A stretch of 64,000 bases of DNA from Akebia trifoliata (Eukaryota > Streptophyta > Magnoliopsida > Ranunculales > Lardizabalaceae): positions 29,235,613 to 29,299,612 of the forward strand of contig CM030708.1 of assembly GCA_017979445.1 (NCBI GenBank), in the 5' to 3' direction. Both the position numbers and the translations under genes were made by a program. Position 1 is the first letter of the stretch, and every line of letters begins with the position of its first letter. Shown one piece after another: positions 36,240 through 48,067 of this stretch. The notes under the pieces are model-generated. The model searched no databases and was not told the DNA's origin. It was given only the letters and a program-made list of their open reading frames with translations.

Positions 36240-36437
36240 TATGGTTTTAAATCTCGTCCGATTCGTCCACCATCGAGACAGATAGACAAGTCAAACATAT
36301 CGGACAAGATTTAAAACCACGGTTCATTTTTCTCATTGTTGAATGAGATGACTCAAAACATATTGGAAAACTCGTCTGAGACAACTTGGTCTCATTCATG
36401 GACAAGACGAGACGTCAAAACGAGTTTTAAAACAATG
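36240..36437. mobile_element. hAT-like MITE with 8-bp target duplication
   Basis: 198 bp bordered by perfect 8-bp repeats CATTAGAC (36232-36239 and 36438-36445). Inverted ends TATGGTTTTAAATCTCG and, reversed from the right, CATTGTTTTAAAACTCG. The inside has ACTCGTCTGAGAC and GACGAGACG motifs. This copy fixes the family (also 32020-32231 and 9814-10045) as hAT-type. Confidence 0.8.
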
Positions 36438-36753
36438 CATTAGACTTTTCCTTTTAGACATAACTTCGGACAAAATTGAATGGAGGAACAAAGATTCGTT
36501 CAACCAACCCCAACTAAGGTTTTGATGATGGTGGAGTTCTTCTAAAGTCTCCATCAAATGGTTTGGATTATTGCAGTCCCATCACAAAGTTTGGTCAGTT
36601 ACTCTTTCCCCATTTCCCAGACTTTTGAATAGCTGACCTCAAGCCTCAACTGTGAATAAATCTTAAAAATTTCCATCGGCTATTTCCTAACGTAGCAGAT
36701 TAAAATTTCAAGCAAGGCCGAATCTAATATGCACATACAGAATTCTTAAAGAT

Positions 36754-39700
36754 TCACTGCTCCTTTGACTTGAGTTGTCTCCCAAGTAAAACAAGTCCCA
36801 CACTGGCAATGGCAGCCAACAATGTCGACGAGTAGCACATCACGAGCAGGGCTCCCCTCAATGACTGCATTCACATAAAACATGCAGAGTATAAAATCAA
36901 ACCATCAAGCATAATTTAGACATATAATTCAAATTTTGCTGAATATTCCCCATATTCAAACTGATGAAATAACCAAGGCCATGGTCTTCAATAAGAAATT
37001 AACAGAAAATAGCTGAAGTGCTCTCATCGTCAATTCTCGCCAAAATCCTTGATTAGTCTTTCTATGAGAGACCAACAGAAAATGACTGAAATGCCCTCAT
37101 CTTCAATCTTTTAGTAATCATTTTCAAGGATTTTGACAAGAGTTTGAAGACGAAGGTACTTCAATTATTTTCTATTAGTTTCTCAAAGCAAGGGAAGTAA
37201 TCATTTCAAACAAGCATGGGAGTTATTTAATATATTCACCAAAACCCCGAGGGGTATGTCTAAATTACCCAAATATCAAATTTTAAATAGGCAATGGATG
37301 GTGAGAGAATAAGATAAAGTTTTTAGAATCTGTTTTCAAGCACCTTGGCCAACAGCAATGCATTGTCATTTGCATACTGCAGTGAACTCTCTGGTATGCT
37401 TTGGATGCCTTGACTTAGTTCCCAGGAGAGAATCCTGAATTTCAATATTTGAAAGTAATTAGTTAATTCTTGTTCTTTTACACTGGAGAGAGAGAGAGGT
37501 TTTCTGAAGGTTGGTTACGCAAAAACAAAACCAATAGCAGCCCCAATGTTAGCTTTATCTGACGTAAACGCAACCTGTAGGTCTCCAAACTGAAATTTGA
37601 GAAGATGACACAGTTCACAACTGATCAAGAGAACTCTCACACAATAACTTAACTTTACTAACAAGTATAACACAAAAATTTACCTTAAACATCCTACTTT
37701 CCTCTTTGGGCTCTTTGATGGTTGTAGTTACTGGACTCTCTAACAGTAGCTTTCCAGTCTTGATCATAATGTTGGCAATCTGCGGTGCTTAAAAAGCATC
37801 CAACAATATTTTGTCAAACTGACTTGTTACATTAACAGGTGAACATATGCTCCATAAATTGTTAAAATACCAAGTAATCTGTCTCAAACATCATCTAAAC
37901 TAGAAAGTCTGCCCCAACTTTGGTGCCTCACACTTGCATCAAGGCAAACCTGTTTGGTTGGAAACAAATTACAAGATGGACAAAAAGCACATCAAATAAT
38001 ACCAGACACCAGGCAGCATTTAGCACGTAGAGCAGGAAGCCAACATGCCAAGACTTGCAACATTCATCACAAGAGGAGAAAATCCTTTTACCTACGAATT
38101 GGGTTGTAACTTTTCAATCCATTGGTCACAAATTAGTGCATCATTGACAAACCATTCCACCATTTTCGGTTTATATATTACAAAAAATAACTTAAAAAAT
38201 CTACCAGACAATATTTGGTCCCTACAACTTTTTCCCCGTTTGTCCCCAAACGTAATTAATTATTAGAAGTAGAAAACAAAAATCTCTTCAGAGCCATGGC
38301 AATGAGAGGAGAAGTGAATTAACTGCAGCATGAATCCAATAATCCAAGATGAATAAACTTCATAAAAATATTAAAGTGTTGTTTTCCATTACCCTTTGAA
38401 GCTCGCCTTGACCATACTGTCCCATGGACTGAAATCTCCTTCCAGAAGATACCAAGCGCTTGCCAAATGCTATGCCAAGCAAAATAACATCAGTAGATTC
38501 CAAATATAATCTTGATTCTCATATAAAATAAAATAAAATAACATCAGTAATGTGTACTTCAATTCTTACCTGATTTAGCGTTGTCCGTCAAAGAGCCTAC
38601 CAAGGAGGGGAGCTTGCTTGCTATACTACACGAAGTTGATGTATCAGCTCGTTCCCATGCTCGGGATAGATTCAACAGTGTCTCTCCCAGCACTTGACCA
38701 CACTGAAAATAATAATTCAAATAAACTTCAAATTACATGGTAGGTAATAGCCACTTGCATAGAGCGGAGCCGTTGAATGCAATCCCCAAGGTTAGACCAG
38801 TTTGGCCTTTGTTCTATTACTCTTCTCCATAATTTTCGCGTGACTCATTAGTTCGGAACTATGGTAGGTAATATCCAGTACAACACTGCATATCCATTTA
38901 TTGCACATATGTATTGCAGTACTTTTTCTTCATTCATCCAACATCTTAGTCTTCCAAATATTATTGAATGACTTAGTCAACCAAGATAATCCAATATTTC
39001 CCCGTAAAGATGTCTATAATTTTCTACGAATTAACATCTCGTACTAAAACACTACGCTTCTTAATCTCGCTACCATTGTTTTTTTTCTTGATACCCTAAC
39101 TCCAGGGTAGTATGTGCTCTTTGGTAGGTCTCTGTCAATTGGCTTAACCTTAAATGGGCCTCAACATCCTAGTCCAAACCAGTCCGTCTAATGATTGGGT
39201 AGGGCCAAATATAAAAAAATCTAGGTCCAAGCCTGCCCCACACATACTCGGGCCAATTTATGAGCCAGCGTACAAATTTCACATTCTAAAATCATCATTC
39301 CTTCAAGATTCCTTGGGCATGTGTCATTTTTTTTTTCCTGAAGATTGAACAATACACTATTTTTTAACACATTTATCTATGGTCTTTAACCCCGTTTATT
39401 GTTTGTTGGGATATTTGGTTGGAGTGGAATAGCACAATCTTCAAAGGGTGGGATTCATTATGTGACTTGCTAATCTTTAATTTTGGTTGTTGTCTTGCTT
39501 TTATGTTTTGCAGCCTCTTTTGTATTCTTGTTGAGCGGTTGCCTCAGCCACTTTCCTCCTTTTTCCCTTTTTCAATAAAAATATATTTTACCATTTAAAA
39601 AAATGGGTGATTTACCCAAATCTGTGCTGAAAATTGAAAAAATTACCAAAATGACACACTGCTCATTTTAATTCCGAAATTGGTAATTTACTGTTTTCGG

Positions 39701-40556
39701 AAGTAAAATATTTTCGTTAAAGTGGGAGAAAAAAATTCTGAAAATGGTAATTTACCATTTTACGTCACCATTTTCATAATTCATTCTCTCATTAAAAAAA
39801 TGCATTTAGGTGTTTTATCCCACAGAACTGTTGTCTCTGCTTCCAAGTTTGATATTTCTTCATTTATCAATTTATTTACAAAATAGAACCTTTTTTTTTT
39901 CTCTATTGCATGTTAAAATTTTCAGGGGCAGTGTGATCATGTGTATTGAAACCAGGCCTAATATTCTAATTAAAAACACATTTTAAAAACAAAATCTTCT
40001 TCAAATTACATAACTAAACACTAACCTCATCGATGACAGGCCCATTTGAAAGATCAAAAGCCGCATCATTCAGCTACAAAGATTCCAAATAACATTTCCA
40101 AAATTCTCTCAATTAAAACTATGAATTTAATCAAATTAATAAAAATGGGATAGGATGTAATAGCTCTTAGACACTTACATCAAGACGAAGATCATGAGGG
40201 AGTTGCGATAAGTAATCGAATGGAAGAGCAAAGCTGTCCTGCAGATCAGATGAGCATACATCACTGAATTGAAATCAAAACTCTAACCCTAACCCTAGAA
40301 ATCGACGTGAAAAATAATTGAAAGTGGAGCTCACAGAGAGCTCTTGAAGGAGTGGTTGGATTTCTTGATCGAGAGATTTGGGAGAATCTGATTCTGCTAG
40401 AGCAGATGAGATGGTGAGAAATCTGTTTCGGATGGATTTTTTCTTGGAGGGTTTGAGAGAGAGCGAAGAAGGGATATGAAGGGAATTTCGGAGAAAGGAG
40501 AGGGTAGGAAAGGATGGGAGATTGTAGAGAGGTTGAAGGAAGAGAAGAGAAGCCAT
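36754..40556 (-). CDS. Plastid-targeted membrane-anchored protein of unknown function, 9 exons
   Basis: Exons with GT/AG borders: 40556-40335, 40238-40179, 40073-40026, 38702-38570, 38469-38393, 37779-37684, 37589-37519, 37434-37344, 36864-36754; they join in frame to 302 aa plus TGA. The first ~50 residues are rich in Ser, Leu and basic residues with almost no acidic ones (MASLLFLQPL.., SSLSLKPSKKKSIRNR), a typical chloroplast transit peptide. Residues about 271-294 form a strong membrane segment (from GALLVMCYSS to GLVLLG), followed by a short basic tail. A weaker hydrophobic patch (NIGAAIGFVFA) precedes SWELSQGIQ. No catalytic motif is recognised. It resembles conserved plant proteins without assigned function; thylakoid or envelope location is inferred from the transit peptide and anchor. 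Intron 3 carries a LINE tail. Confidence 0.88.
39390..39600 (+). mobile_element. 5'-truncated LINE 3' end
   Basis: On the plus strand, opposite to the host gene and in its intron 3. Bases from about 39402 read VCWDIWLEWNSTIFKGW, matching the C-terminal end of plant LINE ORF2 proteins (CWSIWLERNNRIF-type). A pyrimidine-rich 3' UTR and AATAAAAATATATTTTACC with an A-rich tail follow. Only the 3' end is present, as usual for LINE insertions. Confidence 0.6.
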
Positions 40557-40759
40557 TCAGTCCTGCTCGGTGCCACAGAAAAATTGGTCGTTGGAAGTTA
40601 GCTTTGTGATATTATGTTAGTGGGGAAGAGTTCTCTGGAGTGACACTTCAGATTTCTTCTCTGGACTAACAAGGTTTTCTTTACACGTGGAAGCTGATTT
40701 GGCAAAAAAGGGTGACCATGAATTTTTCCACCTCAGAAACTGAGAAAACATTGGATAAA

Positions 40760-40971
40760 GAGTCTTGATAATATGACTCACCAAGTGGCATACTCAAATG
40801 ACCCCATGACGTGACAAGTTCGGGGTATTGTATGTTGTACGTCTCAAGATACACGATTGCACTTCCCAAAAAAAAAAATGTATCCCGAGGCATACAGATC
40901 TATGGTTCCAAACTTGTTTGCATCATAGAGTCATTTGACTATGCCACCTGGCGAGTCATATCATCAAGACT
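40760..40971. mobile_element. Mutator-like MITE, GAGTCTTGATAATATG family
   Basis: 212 bp bordered by perfect 9-bp repeats TTGGATAAA (40751-40759 and 40972-40980). Inverted arms of about 40 bp: left GAGTCTTGATAATATGACT, right reversed AGTCTTGATGATATGACT, then CACCAAGTGGCATACTCAAA against CGCCAGGTGGCATAGTCAAA. The centre has CACGATTGCACTTCCC, shared with the copy at 12326-12546. It lies about 200 bp upstream of the plastid-protein start codon. Confidence 0.85.
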
Positions 40972-41624
40972 TTGGATAAATAAAAAATGAAAATAATTTA
41001 TTTTAAGTATAAAAAATGTAATAAACATGTATTTCATACATTAAATGATAAAATAACACTTAAATTTTACTAAATATAATATGTGATTTTTCATAAAATC
41101 ATCAATTAAATCAACGATGTTTCAATGTTGATGGAAATTTGAAAACCAGGAAATCATCATCTTTGTTAGAGTTCAGGTATTGTAGATCTGTAATAAGGTT
41201 GTCGAATGTCAAAATAAACAATATCTTGAAAGAAAATATCACTATACTAAAATAATTATATTTCTATTTATTTACTTTAACAAGGGATATGATACTGTTT
41301 AAAAATAAAGAGATCATTTGGAGTATAAAAAAATGTATTATTGTCTAAGAGAAGAAGGAAAAAAAATGGCTATCTACATCCTATCCAACAACTTAATTTG
41401 AAAATGTTAATGTGTTACTAGTAAATGTTGGTGCTCCAATAGAAGTTATCTTAAAACACTTATCCAAAACCACGAAGGACAAAACAATTTGAAAGCAATG
41501 GTGCATTAAATGCACACCCGAGGGTCATTTCCCTTTCTAATTGCATCAAATGCACCCCCAACTCAAGAAATGTAGATAGATATGGGAAAAAGACAACAAC
41601 AACAAAAATTTACAATTATTTTTT

Positions 41625-41802
41625 GGATTTTGTTAAGGTGTGCCTTAAAGGACACGTTAAAATGCATTAAATACACCTTGGGATCTGAATTTCATACCAA
41701 AACTGCCCTCAATTTTTTTTTACCAAATACCCCAGATGCTTCTTCCCAAGGTGTATTTAATGCAGTTAAACGTATGCCCTTAAGGCACACGTTAACCAGA
41801 TC
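41625..41802. mobile_element. Small MITE, GTTAAC-family copy B
   Basis: Inverted arms GGATTTTGTTAAGGTGTGCC and, reversed from the right, GATCTGGTTAACGTGTGCC. The next ACGTTAAAATGCATTAAATA and ACGTTTAACTGCATTAAATA also pair. Same family as 4810-4961. Flanking duplication not clear because the left flank is a T-run. Confidence 0.6.
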
Positions 41803-43203
41803 TGTAGGGAAAAAAAAAATTGAAGCGGGCTAAAAGCATTTAATTAGCTAAATATCTTATTCAAACAAATGTAGACTTAGAACGAATGGTTTTGTGCCGA
41901 TTATCGGTGCCTTGTCTCAAATTAAGAATAATTATTTGAACAAAAAGATTATAATAAACTTTGGTTAAAAGTTATTTCTCTTGTGCATGTCCATGGAGTT
42001 CGAAAATTCCAAGCATCTCATCTTTTATTTGAGTAAGCTGAGTATTAGTAATTCTAGTCTTTTGGTGAATATTCCATAAATCTCTAGTTAGCAACTCCTC
42101 CCAAACAAAACGCGCCAATCCCTTTCTTCATCAGGTCCCATGGCACGACATTCAAAATTTTCTATTTTGCGAAAGAGTAAAGTTCTTTTTGTGGCTGATT
42201 TTGCTAAGCCAATTTAATATTAGATTCATCATATAAATCGAAATGTAAAAAATATAACACATTTGCTTGAAAATTTGAATTGTTTCTCCATCTTCCTTCT
42301 AATATGAAAGGTAATTTAAGGGACATTATATTTGATTTTGTATGTTGTCCTCTTCACAGACACCCTTAATCTTCCCCATAGATTTTTAGCTTCTCTTCGG
42401 TGTAAGAGTAATCATTGAAGACATCTTCAATCTTCCCCAGTGTAAGAGTAATCATCGATAATAGGTACGTTTTCTGCATAACTCGTAATTCTTCAACATT
42501 ATGGTTGTGTTTGTAACTTTGCTTACATGCATGATATAATTTATAAATGAATTTAAGCGAATCAAGAAACAAATTGTATTTTCTTCCAATGTCACATATG
42601 AGTTGTCCATAATCACTGGATTCTTTGGAGTCTATAATAGGCTTTAGAGTCCAATTAATTAAACACTAAAAGGGGAGACAACTCAATTTAGGAGACAACT
42701 AAAATTCTGGACAAACAAGTCAGTTATAGGGTAAGTATACCAGGCCAAACTATGGTGTCTTTGCCATATTGAACATCAACTTTTGCAGGCCATGTACTCA
42801 TGTTTTATTGGTTTACAAATGATAGTCTTAATGAATAAAAATGGAGAAAATTCCTCTAATAAAAAAGTACTTGTTATTAATGTCTTATTGGTCTACAACT
42901 TTACAATAATTTGGAGTTAACGCAGACTTTGATTAGCCCGGCTTCAGAGTCCCATCCCTCTTAAAAATATTGGAATGAGGTTAAACAGGCAGGAATTGGT
43001 ATAAAGAGCATGCAATTCTGACTATGACATTATGATTCAAATACCATTTTGGGAATTTCAGGCTACGTATTAGCACTTCCGAGACTGATGGTTTTCCTCG
43101 CTTCTCATTTTGAAATTCTGAGTTGCTGAAGTTAAAAACCTGTCGTATCCATAGCTTGAAGGCCTCGAACCAATATATAAATAATAACGTGCTTAAATTA
43201 GAA
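41803..43203. other. Gene-free DNA between DENN 3' end and plastid-protein promoter
   Basis: No coding frame or element recognised. A short duplicated phrase (TCTTCCCC..GTGTAAGAGTAATCAT) occurs near 42370-42455. The right end should hold the DENN gene 3' UTR. Confidence 0.35.
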
Positions 43204-46200
43204 TTACTCATGCTCGAAGTGTGAGAGCCGCGAATCAGATAGAACAGAGAATAGTTGTGTATCGACAAAGAACTGCAAAAGCAACAAGATTTGAGAATTG
43301 AGAAAATTTTGAACTTAATACATTATAGATGTGTACATCATGTATAATGAAATGGTTTCTGAATGATGTCAAAAAGCATAATATGCCTATAAGCAGTTTT
43401 ATTGCCTGAGGGATCAAACGTTTGAGTTCTCATTGCTATAAAATACAAAATTCCATACAAAGCAGACGTTGTGGTATTGATTGTAAGTTTTGGATCCTGT
43501 TAAGTGTGGAAGTCCTTTTGAAAACTCGAAGAATTTAAGAGGTCCTTTTTCAATACTTCCTTTCGTCATTGTGGCTGATATTTTATTTTATTTTTCTATT
43601 ATTGGTAAGCAAGTTTTTAATGAGATCAGTAACTCAGTGATGGTGGGAATTGTATCATCACCCAGACTTTACCAACTAAGCTAGCTGACATCTTCATGGA
43701 TGAATTCTTGAGCAAAGGAGAAGAAATAGGATTAATTGAAAGTCTTAGGGAAAGCGATGAGGGGAGGTGGCAACTTTAGTGGTTACCCCTGGATGTTTTG
43801 AGGCAGTTCATGGATTCGAGTAAATTTACTCATAGGTACTGGGGTTCAAAGGAACACCATCTTGATGAGCATGCCAGATGCCTAGGGCACATTATATACT
43901 TTCCCCTAAGTGTGCACTCCATTTCTGAAAACATTTGGGACCCAGTAATTGAGAGATGGAAGGAAAACTAGCTAGTTTGAAAGAAATTTATTTTGCAGGG
44001 AGGACAAACCTGATAAAGAGAGCTCTTTAGCTAGCATCCCAGCGGGAGGTGTTATAAAAAACAATAAGAGGATTCTTGTGGTGAGGAAACTCAAGTGACT
44101 GTCCTCTGTATACCATATGTCTTTTGTTCAATATGTGTATGTGTGTGTCCCTACTGTGTGTCTCCCTCCTGTAACGGAATGTTCCCCTTTTTAATAGGCT
44201 CCTTCATTGTACCAAGGGAGGTTGTGAAGTGAGAAATGACCAGTCATAGTTTTGGCCAGACTCTGGTCGAGAAGAGAAGACACCCATTAATGTCGAGCCA
44301 TGGCATTGGTTAAATCTGTACAGGGGTACCATGTCATTGGGAGAAATCATGTACAACAGCTGTACACTATCATCACCACATTACCAGTCTAGCGAGCAAC
44401 TCAACATTAGTGTTTTGGTGAATCGGGTGTAGTGTCACCATTTAATTTCATGCATCCATTAGGGAGTGTGTCAGGAGTACAAGTCAAGTTACATCCCGCC
44501 TTTAGCAACAATTTTATTGGGAGTTAAGGAGTCAAGGACGCCTCACGACATTACTGAATTGTTTTGGCAAGGTTGGTTCGTGTTTCTGTAGAAAGGCCAG
44601 GCAGTGACGTGATTTAGGTGCCAGGTGTGTGTACTGCTTAATACACATGGCATCTCATTACGCAACACTTGACCAAGATTTGATGATTATCATGTTTAAT
44701 ATTCAAGTCATAAATCTCATAAGGAATACCTTTCCCAACCTTTATACTAGGGTTGTTAATGATTTGATCAATTGAGGTTTATGGAGTCCAATAAGGATAT
44801 GATCTATTAAGATATTAGATAGGTTTTGGAATCAACCAGGATGTAATTCAATAATTACCCACTTCGATTATATATGAGTAAGTATAAGTTAAATTCTACG
44901 TATTTTGTAAACTTTATTTTATCCCTAGGATAACATCTGCATTACCTAAATATTTTACATTAAAGTTTTCATTAAATTTTTTTAATGCATTTGATCATAT
45001 TGATGGTCCACCTCGGTGAAATGGTTTAAGTCTCTATGTGGTAATACCACAAACCTAGGATCAAAACCCCATCTTCGCGCTTAGAGCTATGAATGAAATA
45101 TTTTGTAAATGTATTATTTATAAATATTGTGTTCATTGAATAGAATAAAATTCCCTCAGGACCTGACCGATACGAAGAATTGGTTAAGAACCCACCCCAA
45201 TCCGATCCAACAAATCTGTATATTCAATATCTTCTATGACTATAACGACGAATTCCACTTTTTATAGGCCCAAAAATTCTTTCAAAAAACAATCCATCTT
45301 ATAAATACAAATTTTTCGCATTTTGTGTGAAGAGTTGGGACAACTCAACTGGTAGAGCAGAGGACTGGAAATCCTCACATTACTACTTCAAATTTGTTTT
45401 ATAGCATATGGTTAGTAATAAGTACACATATAAATTAATCAATATGGATTGGGACATCACTACTTTATATTTGTATTTTTTTTTATTGATGAAAATTTTG
45501 AAGTTACCAATCGAAAAAAAAGAAGAAAAAAAAATGAAGGCCAAAGATACTTTTAGGAATCGTCTAACTCATCTCACACTTCCTAAAAAATTTCTTCACA
45601 CACAACTAGAAAAAAAATGAAGAAGCAAGTCGTCAACAGACTCCACCCCATCATGCATATGAAGCGAATGTTGGGTACAATCTTAGTTACATGAAGTGGG
45701 AACAAGTATCTCAGACAAACTTCATTGTGAGAATGGGGAAATGACTTCCACAAACCAACTTACAATTGATTTTATGAAGTGGAGCAAGATTCTCGGGTGG
45801 GTTAGGAAACGGATAAGGCAACGTCATCTAGGTTAATAGGTTCCTACAACTACGGGTGTAATCTTCCCCTTGCTCATCAAATGGTCAATGAAAATTGTAT
45901 TATGCACTACTATCCAAAAAAAGGCCATATTGGACGCGGTATTGTGCAATCACACCAAGCTGATTGGAAAATAAATAGGCTCGGAGTTTAAAACTGCTAA
46001 AGAGGAAGACCACTGCTTTTCAAGATCCCACTTCAAATCCACGTATCAACCTCATTTTCCAATGCATTCCCTCTACCAAGGCAATGAACAAGAATACGAA
46101 GACATCCATTTCCCAGAAATTTTTGTTTATAAACTAAGATTCTACAATACATAACTGGACAACTTGTAAAAATCTTGAAAAGGCGTCTTTTATGGTCTAA

Positions 46201-48020
46201 CATAGCGTAAAAAGAAGGGAATGAACTCCATAATAGAAAACCACACACCAAAAATCTTTCCAAAATCTCCTTGACCCCCCCACCAATCTTGAACCTAATA
46301 GCTTTTTAAACTCTTTATATACCATTGAATTCCTTCCCCAATTCCATGAGTTAAGACAGTATTGCTGCTTTATCCATTATTCCTATGAAACTTCTTGTCT
46401 GTAGCCTTCTTCTACAGTCTCAAAGTCCTTCCAACAGTTCCAAAACCTCAGCTTGTTTCCCCATACCTACCTTGAATCTAGTACCTTTTTGAACTCATTA
46501 TATTTTATTAAATTCCCTTCCACACACGAATGCAATAAGGAGATATGATAGTATTGTTGTCTTATCCACTATTCCTATGAAACTGGGTGTAGTATTGTTG
46601 TCTTATCCACTATTCCTATGAAACTGGGTGTACCCTCCTTTCTATTCAACAAAATATCCCCCATCACTTCTCCAGCCTATCAGCCATACATGTCTAAGTG
46701 AGGAAAGACCAAAATGAATCAAGAGACTTTACAGAGTACTTCTAAATAGAATTACCTTACTGCATTTAGATAGATAACTCTCATCCGAAGATGCAAGTTT
46801 CCTTTCAAAATTCTATCACAAGATCCCAAACAACCTTTGACCTATAATTTGTACCAAGAGAAAGAACGAGATGTATCGTAGGGATATCCTTAATTTTTTT
46901 AAATAATAAGTTACTTTTAGGGTTATTTCTTTGCTTCCTACCTTTATCATGAAGTAAAATTTTCACCCATCATTTAGTTATCAAAGTTTTCTTAGACGGT
47001 TTGGCTTTCTATGTGATCTTTTGAGATGATCCAGAAAAACAATGATAGCTCAGTTTTAAAGAAGCCCAAATTGGAGAAAAAATTATGGAATGTAAAATAC
47101 CTTAATAAATGGCCGGTCCCTACCAGGAAAGGAATCAATAAAACTATCCTTGAGAAGTAAAGAAACCTGAAAAAGAAATCCACAAGCCTTAAGTGAGAAT
47201 TGAGAAATGGAAATTTTGAATAAGTAACTTACAGCAATAAAATAGATGATTGTATTGATCTAGGACAAATGATGGCTGCAACCTAATTAATGACTTAGAT
47301 TTTGCTAACCCTGTCATTGTTTGATTGTACACTAGTGATTGTATGAGATCGCAAATCTGAACAAAGCGAATCCATGTAGCACCTCATGACATTCAAAAAT
47401 TGTCCAGCAGCTGCAGCCTGCAAATTTGATCCATATAAAATGATTAGAAACAAAAAAGAAAAAGGGCCTAAATGGAGAGTTCTGAAATACATTTGAATAT
47501 GTATGATGCTTTGATAAAATTTCTTTTCTATTGGGTACTAGAAAAACTTTGAACTGCATCTCTAAGAGTATAGAACATTTGTATGTTTCACACCTGGTTT
47601 AGCGCTACTAAGAATGAAGAACTTGCATCCCTTCGATTTTAGTAAGGTTTTTACCACCCAACATATATATAATCTTTCAATAGTGTAATTAACAGGAGAC
47701 ATTTAAAAATAAAAAATGTACACAAATTGATCAGAACTGTCTCAACCTGTACTTGATGATAATTTTATAGTTTGTTAAACTCAAAATTACTAGAATAACT
47801 TCTGAATTAGACTGCCAACTTCCATATTGAAGTTAAATTTGACAAAATTGTATTAACTTATGAATTTTCACCAACCAGATTGTGACTTGAGATGCCAGGC
47901 ACAAGTCAAATTGCAGTTTTTTCATTAGTGGTTTAGAATTACAAGGCCAGCACATTTCAGATTTTAAATATCCGGTGAAGGAGCCTAATCTCTGTATAAT
48001 ATTTCCATTATTCTGTCCAA

Positions 48021-48067
<47 letters not shown>

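Noticed and set aside
45020..45100. Possible plus-strand SINE head (ATGGTTTAAGT and GGATCAAAACCCC)
   Set aside because: The B-box-like part is suggestive, but the A box is poor, there is no A-tail and no second copy in the window.
45334..45406. Functional tRNA gene
   Set aside because: Acceptor and T stems are broken and the anticodon differs from the plastid parent; better explained as a decayed insert.
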